Origin: Pseudomonadota bacterium
GTDB lineage: Bacteria; Pseudomonadota; Gammaproteobacteria; Burkholderiales; Casimicrobiaceae
Assembly: GCA_022709775.1 (NCBI GenBank)
Contig: JAKLIE010000004.1
Span: 1 to 16,633, forward strand
DNA: 16,633 nucleotides
Direction: 5' to 3'
The translations under genes and the position numbers were made by a program. This document shows positions 12,775 to 16,633 of this stretch, one piece after another. How positions within the stretch are numbered: the first letter of the stretch is position 1; each line of letters opens with the position of its first letter. Under the pieces are notes generated by a model. The model saw only the letters and a list, made by a program, of their open reading frames with translations. It made no database searches and had not been told where the DNA came from.

Positions 12775-14892
12775 CTACAGCTTCGAGATGTCGGCGACCC
12801 GGTTCATCGTCCCGGATACGCCGGACAGCAGCGCGAGGCGGTTGGCCCGCACCGCCGCGTCGTCGGCCATCACCATCACGTCGTCGAAGTAGCGGTCGAC
12901 GACCGGCTTCGCGGTCGCCAGCGCCTTCAGCGCCGACGCGTAGTCGCCCGCGGCGCAACTCGCGTCCACGGCCGGGTCGAGCTTCTGGAACGCCAGGTAG
13001 AGATCGTGCTCGGCGCCGTCCGCGAGCAGCGAGCGGTCGACTGCGGGCGCCGCTTCCGCACCGGACTTCCTGAGGATGTTCGCGATGCGCTTGTTCGCGG
13101 CGGCCAGCGCGGACGCCTCGGGGAGCGCCTCGAACGCCTGCACGGCAGCGAGTCGCTCGGGCAGCGAGGCGAGCGTCGGCGGCTGCCGCGCGATCAGCGC
13201 CTCGACCTGGTTCGCGGTGCCGCCCAGCTCGCGCAGGTAGCCGCGCAGCCGGTCGAGGACGAACCCCTCCAGTTCCGCGGCCGCGGGCTTCACGGCGCCG
13301 ACGGCGTGGAACGTGCCGAACGCCACGGCGATCGCGTCGGCGAGCGGAAGCGCGAGCTTCCGCTCGACGAGGATGCGCACGACGCCCAGCGCCGCGCGGC
13401 GCAGCCCGAAGGGATCCTTGTCGCCGGTCGGCGTCTGGCCGAGGCCGAACAGCCCGGCGAGCGTCTCGAGCTTGTCGGCGAGCGAGACCGCCTGCGCGAC
13501 GGGTCCCTCGGGCAGCGCGTCGCCCGCGTAGCGCGGCCAGTAGTGCTGCGCGACCGCGTCGGCGACGGCCGGCGGCTCGCCGTCGTGCAGCGCGTAGTAG
13601 CGGCCCATCGTGCCCTGCAGCTCGGGGAACTCGCCGACCATGTCGGTGACGAGATCGGCTTTCGCGAGCGTGGCGGCGCGTTCGGCCAGCACCGGGTCGG
13701 CGCCGACGGCCGGCGCGATCGCCCGCGCGATCGCCCGCAGGCGCATGACGCGCTCGCCCTGCGATCCGAGCTTGTTGTGGTAGACGACCGACGCGAGCTT
13801 CGGCAGCCTCGCGTCGAGCCGCTGCCGGCGGTCCTGGTCGTAGAAGAACTTCGCATCGGCGAGGCGGGCGCGCAGCACGCGTTCGTTTCCGGCGACGATC
13901 GCGGCCGGATCCTCGGTCGCGAGGTTCGACACCAGCAGGAACCGCGCGCGCATCCGGCCGGCGGCGTCGGTCAGCGCGAAGTACTTCTGGTTCTGCTGCA
14001 TCGTCAGGATCAGGCACTCCTGCGGCACGGCCAGGAACGCCGGGTCGAACGTGCCGGCGTAGACGACCGGCCACTCGACGAGCGACGTGACCTCGTCCAG
14101 CAATGCGTCGGGCGCGATCGCGCGGTCGCCCTGCGCGGCCTTCGCGAGCCCCGCCTCGATCGCCGCGCGGCGCGCGTCGAACGACGGGACCACCTTGCCC
14201 TCGGCCTCGAGCGTCGGCGCCCAGGCGTCCGCGGTCGCGATTTCGACGTCGCGGCGGCCGAGGAACCGGTGACCGCCCGACGTGCGTCCCGCGGCGAGGC
14301 CGAGCGCCGTCACCGGGACGACGTCCGCGCCGTGGAGCGCGACGAGCCGGTGCGCGGGTCGCACGAACTTCTCGGCGTTCCAGTACGCGGCGGGGCCCGG
14401 GTAGCTCATCACCTTCGGGATCGGGAGCTTCGCGATGGCCTCGTCGAGCGCCTCCTGGAGTCCGCGCAGGAGGGTCTGTCCCCTGGCCAGGCTCCGCAGG
14501 TACACGTAGTCGGCCTTGCCGTCGGACGCGACGTAGACGCGGTCCGGCCCGTCGCTCGCATCGAGCGTGGCCGTCGCGAGTTGCGGGCGACCGATGCCGG
14601 CGAGCTTCTTCTTCAGCGCTTCCGACGGCTGGCCGTCGGGGGCGCGTGCGACCTTGGCCGGCATGAGCTTGTCGACGACCTCCTTGTCGGGCGCGACAGG
14701 AAGCACGTGCGTCACCGACACCGCGAGCCGCCGCGGCGTCGCGTACGGCGTCGCGGCCGATCCGCCGGTCAGGAACCCCCGATCGCGCAAGCCGCCCGAG
14801 AGCGACTCCGCGAACGCGTCGCCGAGGCGTCGCAGCGCCCTGGGGGGCAGCTCCTCGGTGAAGAGCTCGACCAGCAGTGTCGCCGTGCTCAT
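12775..14892 (-). CDS. glyS: glycyl-tRNA synthetase beta subunit
   Basis: A 705-residue beta subunit of the alpha2beta2 bacterial glycyl-tRNA synthetase; it recognises tRNA(Gly) and is needed for aminoacylation with the alpha subunit. The N-terminus ([16 protein letters not shown]) is diagnostic of the family, internal stretches such as [16 protein letters not shown] and YNAEKF-like [15 protein letters not shown] fit, and the C-terminal helical region with [12 protein letters not shown] is the DALR-type anticodon-binding domain. Size is normal (about 690-710). The ATG at 14892 overlaps the glyQ stop as ATGA, so the two subunits are translationally coupled, as befits a fixed stoichiometry. The open frame continues both upstream of the start (in glyQ) and is unrelated there. 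Confidence 0.97.
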   Translation of the reverse strand: MSTATLLVELFTEELPPRALRRLGDAFAESLSGGLRDRGFLTGGSAATPYATPRRLAVSVTHVLPVAPDKEVVDKLMPAKVARAPDGQPSEALKKKLAGIGRPQLATATLDASDGPDRVYVASDGKADYVYLRSLARGQTLLRGLQEALDEAIAKLPIPKVMSYPGPAAYWNAEKFVRPAHRLVALHGADVVPVTALGLAAGRTSGGHRFLGRRDVEIATADAWAPTLEAEGKVVPSFDARRAAIEAGLAKAAQGDRAIAPDALLDEVTSLVEWPVVYAGTFDPAFLAVPQECLILTMQQNQKYFALTDAAGRMRARFLLVSNLATEDPAAIVAGNERVLRARLADAKFFYDQDRRQRLDARLPKLASVVYHNKLGSQGERVMRLRAIARAIAPAVGADPVLAERAATLAKADLVTDMVGEFPELQGTMGRYYALHDGEPPAVADAVAQHYWPRYAGDALPEGPVAQAVSLADKLETLAGLFGLGQTPTGDKDPFGLRRAALGVVRILVERKLALPLADAIAVAFGTFHAVGAVKPAAAELEGFVLDRLRGYLRELGGTANQVEALIARQPPTLASLPERLAAVQAFEALPEASALAAANKRIANILRKSGAEAAPAVDRSLLADGAEHDLYLAFQKLDPAVDASCAAGDYASALKALATAKPVVDRYFDDVMVMADDAAVRANRLALLSGVSGTMNRVADISKL

Positions 14893-15860
14893 GCGGACAC
14901 CTTCGCGTACTGCGCGGGCAGGCTCGCCCGGTCGCGCTCGGCGAGCATCGGGTAGCCCGCCGCCTCGCGCGACTCGACGTACGCGGTCGCGACGAGCCTC
15001 GAGAGCGCCCGGATGCGGCCGATGTAGCCGGCGCGCTCGGTGATCGAGATCGCGCCGCGCGCGTCGAGCAGGTTGAACGTGTGCGCGGCCTTGAGGATCA
15101 TCTCGTAGCCGGGCAGCGGCAGCCTGGCCTCGAGCAGGCGCCTCGCCTCGCCCTCGCAGGTCGCGAACAGGGCGAACAGCTTCGTCGCGTCGGACTCGTC
15201 GAGCGCGTAGCGCGACTGCTCGACTTCGTTCTGGAAGAAAACGTCGCGGTATCGCATCGTGTCGGTGTAGGCGAGGTCGAACACCGACTCGACGTTCTGC
15301 AGGTACATCGACATCCGCTCGAGGCCGTAGGTGATCTCGCCGGTGATGGGGTTGCAGTCGAGGCTGCCGACCTGCTGGAAATAGGTGAACTGCGTGATCT
15401 CCATGCCGTTCAGCCACACCTCCCAGCCGAGCCCCCATGCGCCCAGCGTCGGGTTCTCCCAGTCGTCCTCGACGAAGCGGACGTCGTTCGCCTTCAAATC
15501 GAAGCCGAGCGCCACGAGCGAGCCGAGGTAGAGGTCGAGGATGTCGGCGGGCGCGGGCTTGAGCACGACCTGGAACTGGTGGTGCTGGAACAGCCGGTTC
15601 GGATTCTCGCCGTAGCGGCCGTCCTTCGGGCGCCGCGACGGCTGCACGTAGGCGGCGCGCCAGGGCTCGGGTCCGAGCGCGCGCAGGAACGTGGCCGTGT
15701 GCGAGGTGCCGGCACCGACCTCCATGTCGTAGGGCTGCAGCAGCGCGCAGCCGCGCGACCCCCAGTACTCCTGGAGGCGGAGGATCACTTGCTGGAACGT
15801 GAGCATCGGCTTGAAGGGGTCCGGCGCCGGGCGCCGACGGGCGTGGATCGGGCCCGACAT
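14889..15860 (-). CDS. glyQ: glycyl-tRNA synthetase alpha subunit
   Basis: The catalytic alpha subunit, a class II synthetase that activates glycine and charges tRNA(Gly). The sequence is strongly conserved: [52 protein letters not shown] and [20 protein letters not shown]. From the ATG at 15860 the protein has 323 residues; homologues usually begin at MLTFQQ, which corresponds to the ATG at 15806 and gives 305 residues. Neither start has a clear ribosome binding site, so the 18-residue lead ([18 protein letters not shown]) may or may not be made. The stop overlaps glyS. Upstream lies a P450 gene on the same strand, 58 bases away, without an obvious promoter in the gap. Confidence 0.96.
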   Translation of the reverse strand: MSGPIHARRRPAPDPFKPMLTFQQVILRLQEYWGSRGCALLQPYDMEVGAGTSHTATFLRALGPEPWRAAYVQPSRRPKDGRYGENPNRLFQHHQFQVVLKPAPADILDLYLGSLVALGFDLKANDVRFVEDDWENPTLGAWGLGWEVWLNGMEITQFTYFQQVGSLDCNPITGEITYGLERMSMYLQNVESVFDLAYTDTMRYRDVFFQNEVEQSRYALDESDATKLFALFATCEGEARRLLEARLPLPGYEMILKAAHTFNLLDARGAISITERAGYIGRIRALSRLVATAYVESREAAGYPMLAERDRASLPAQYAKVSA

Positions 15861-15900
15861 TCTACCGGCTGGGCGCGGCGCACCCTGCCGGTGGCGCGAA

Positions 15901-15915
15901 GTCCGTCGCGCGGAC
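15901..15915 (-). terminator. short hairpin right after the P450 gene
   Basis: GTCCG (15901-15905) and CGGAC (15911-15915) form a 5-bp stem with a 5-base loop three bases beyond the P450 stop codon. It may mark the 3' end of that transcript before glyQ, but it is short and has no T-run. Confidence 0.25.
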
Positions 15916-15918
15916 GCC

Positions 15919-16633
15919 TCAGGCGGTCCCGATCGCCTCGACCGGCGCCTGCGGCCGGAGCGCGTCGTCGCGCGGCCGCATCACGACACGCCTGAGCGCG
16001 CTCGGCCGCCAGTGGTCGCGGTGGCGGCTGCCGCGTTCGAGCGGGCCGTCGCGCACGACGGTCCAGTCGAACCCGATCGCGAGCTCCTCGACGAAGATGC
16101 GTCCGAGGAAGTGCGCGAGATGCGCGCCCATGCAGCCGTGCGTGTGTCCGCCGAAGGGCGAGTACTCGTTGCGGCTCCACGCGCGGTCGCGGAAGCGGGC
16201 GGGATCGAAACGGTCGGGATCCTCGAACACCGACGGGTCGCGATGCGCCTCGTTGACGCACAACCGCAGGATCCAGCCCGCCGGGATCGTGCGGCCGTCG
16301 ACCTCGATGGGCTTCGCGACGCGCCGGTACAGGAACTCGCTCTGCTCGAGGCGGAGCGTCTCCATCACGACGCAGGTCGCCGTGTCGATCGGAGGCGCCG
16401 TTACGGGTCCTCCGGCGGTCCGGCCGTGGGCGCGCACGGCCTCGCGCCATTGCGGCGCATCGCCCAGGAACAGGAAGATCCAGTCGAGGAGGCCGGCGAG
16501 GTCGCTCGACGCGATCCGGAAGACCATCACGAAGTTCTCGACGCGCGCGGGTTCGTCGAGCGCGTCCGGCTTCGAGCCCGCCAGCAGAGCCAGCGCGGCG
16601 CCGTGGGCGACGCGCGGCGAGCCCGCCTCGGCC
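15919..16633 (-). CDS. cytochrome P450, C-terminal part (5' end outside window)
   Basis: The last ~237 residues of a cytochrome P450; the frame is open to the right edge (it can be read back through residues such as [20 protein letters not shown]), so the gene begins outside. The K-helix ExxR motif is METLRLEQ. The PERF-like region is [10 protein letters not shown], and the heme loop is [12 protein letters not shown] with the axial Cys at 16132-16134. The I helix is [17 protein letters not shown], where the usual AGxDTT pattern is reduced to ASSD followed by Leu-Ala. P450s are heme monooxygenases needing a ferredoxin or reductase partner; no partner is visible here. The substrate is unknown. 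No N-terminal anchor can be judged. It precedes glyQ but has no functional link with it. Confidence 0.88.
   Translation of the reverse strand, partial: AEAGSPRVAHGAALALLAGSKPDALDEPARVENFVMVFRIASSDLAGLLDWIFLFLGDAPQWREAVRAHGRTAGGPVTAPPIDTATCVVMETLRLEQSEFLYRRVAKPIEVDGRTIPAGWILRLCVNEAHRDPSVFEDPDRFDPARFRDRAWSRNEYSPFGGHTHGCMGAHLAHFLGRIFVEELAIGFDWTVVRDGPLERGSRHRDHWRPSALRRVVMRPRDDALRPQAPVEAIGTA

Noticed and set aside
11297..14074. A very long minus-strand open frame running from inside glyS through the gmhB region into plsC, as a fusion protein.
   Set aside because: Only the part from 12010 down carries a recognisable protein (PlsC); the rest is out of frame with the real glyS and gmhB coding and is a by-product of high GC content.
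1..16633. A new defence, mobile or biosynthetic system.
   Set aside because: No transposase, integrase, phage, toxin-antitoxin, restriction, nuclease cluster or biosynthetic core gene is seen; nearly every gene belongs to a known housekeeping family in a familiar order. The P450 at the edge might belong to a cluster outside the window, which cannot be judged here.

Overview
The window is a stretch of GC-rich (roughly 70 %), densely coded bacterial chromosome. Gene content and order point to a betaproteobacterium: a FadN-type 3-hydroxyacyl-CoA dehydrogenase/enoyl-CoA hydratase next to a thiolase, lptM-lysA divergent from cyaY, and glyQ-glyS-gmhB-plsC-metallopeptidase in a row. This placement is inferred from recalled gene order and protein motifs, not from a search. 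I see no mobile element, CRISPR array, tRNA or rRNA, and no gene-free stretch longer than about 210 bases.

Left part (1-4241, plus strand): the 3' end of the fused beta-oxidation enzyme, a thiolase, a secreted chalcone-isomerase-like protein, a DUF6352-like protein and a secreted DUF6265-like protein follow head to tail, the last two with an ATGA overlap. The first two genes run fatty-acid beta-oxidation; the last three have no assigned biochemical role.

Middle part (4295-7958): rnhA and a YafS-like methyltransferase-fold gene on the minus strand diverge from gloB and mltD on the plus strand. This is the order mltD-gloB-yafS-rnhA known from Escherichia coli, but dnaQ, which follows there, is absent. 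mltD most likely starts at a TTG directly upstream of a lipoprotein signal peptide.

Right-middle part (7999-10536): a stem-loop that can serve both strands separates mltD from a small Lys/Ala-repeat, histone H1-like gene, which has a strong ribosome binding site and an AT-rich promoter region. Then come lysA and lptM (minus strand, ATGA overlap) and, divergently, cyaY.

Right part (10557-16633, minus strand): reading in the direction of transcription, a truncated cytochrome P450, then glyQ, glyS, gmhB, plsC and a YgjP-like metallopeptidase. Several junctions overlap by a few bases (glyQ/glyS ATGA, plsC/metallopeptidase TTGA), which suggests translational coupling.

Most of the window is housekeeping. 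I found no convincing new multi-gene system. The items most worth a second look are the P450 with a non-canonical I-helix and heme loop, the histone-like repeat gene, the methyltransferase-fold protein without a recognisable glycine-rich SAM motif, and the uncharacterised secreted/DUF genes behind the beta-oxidation pair.
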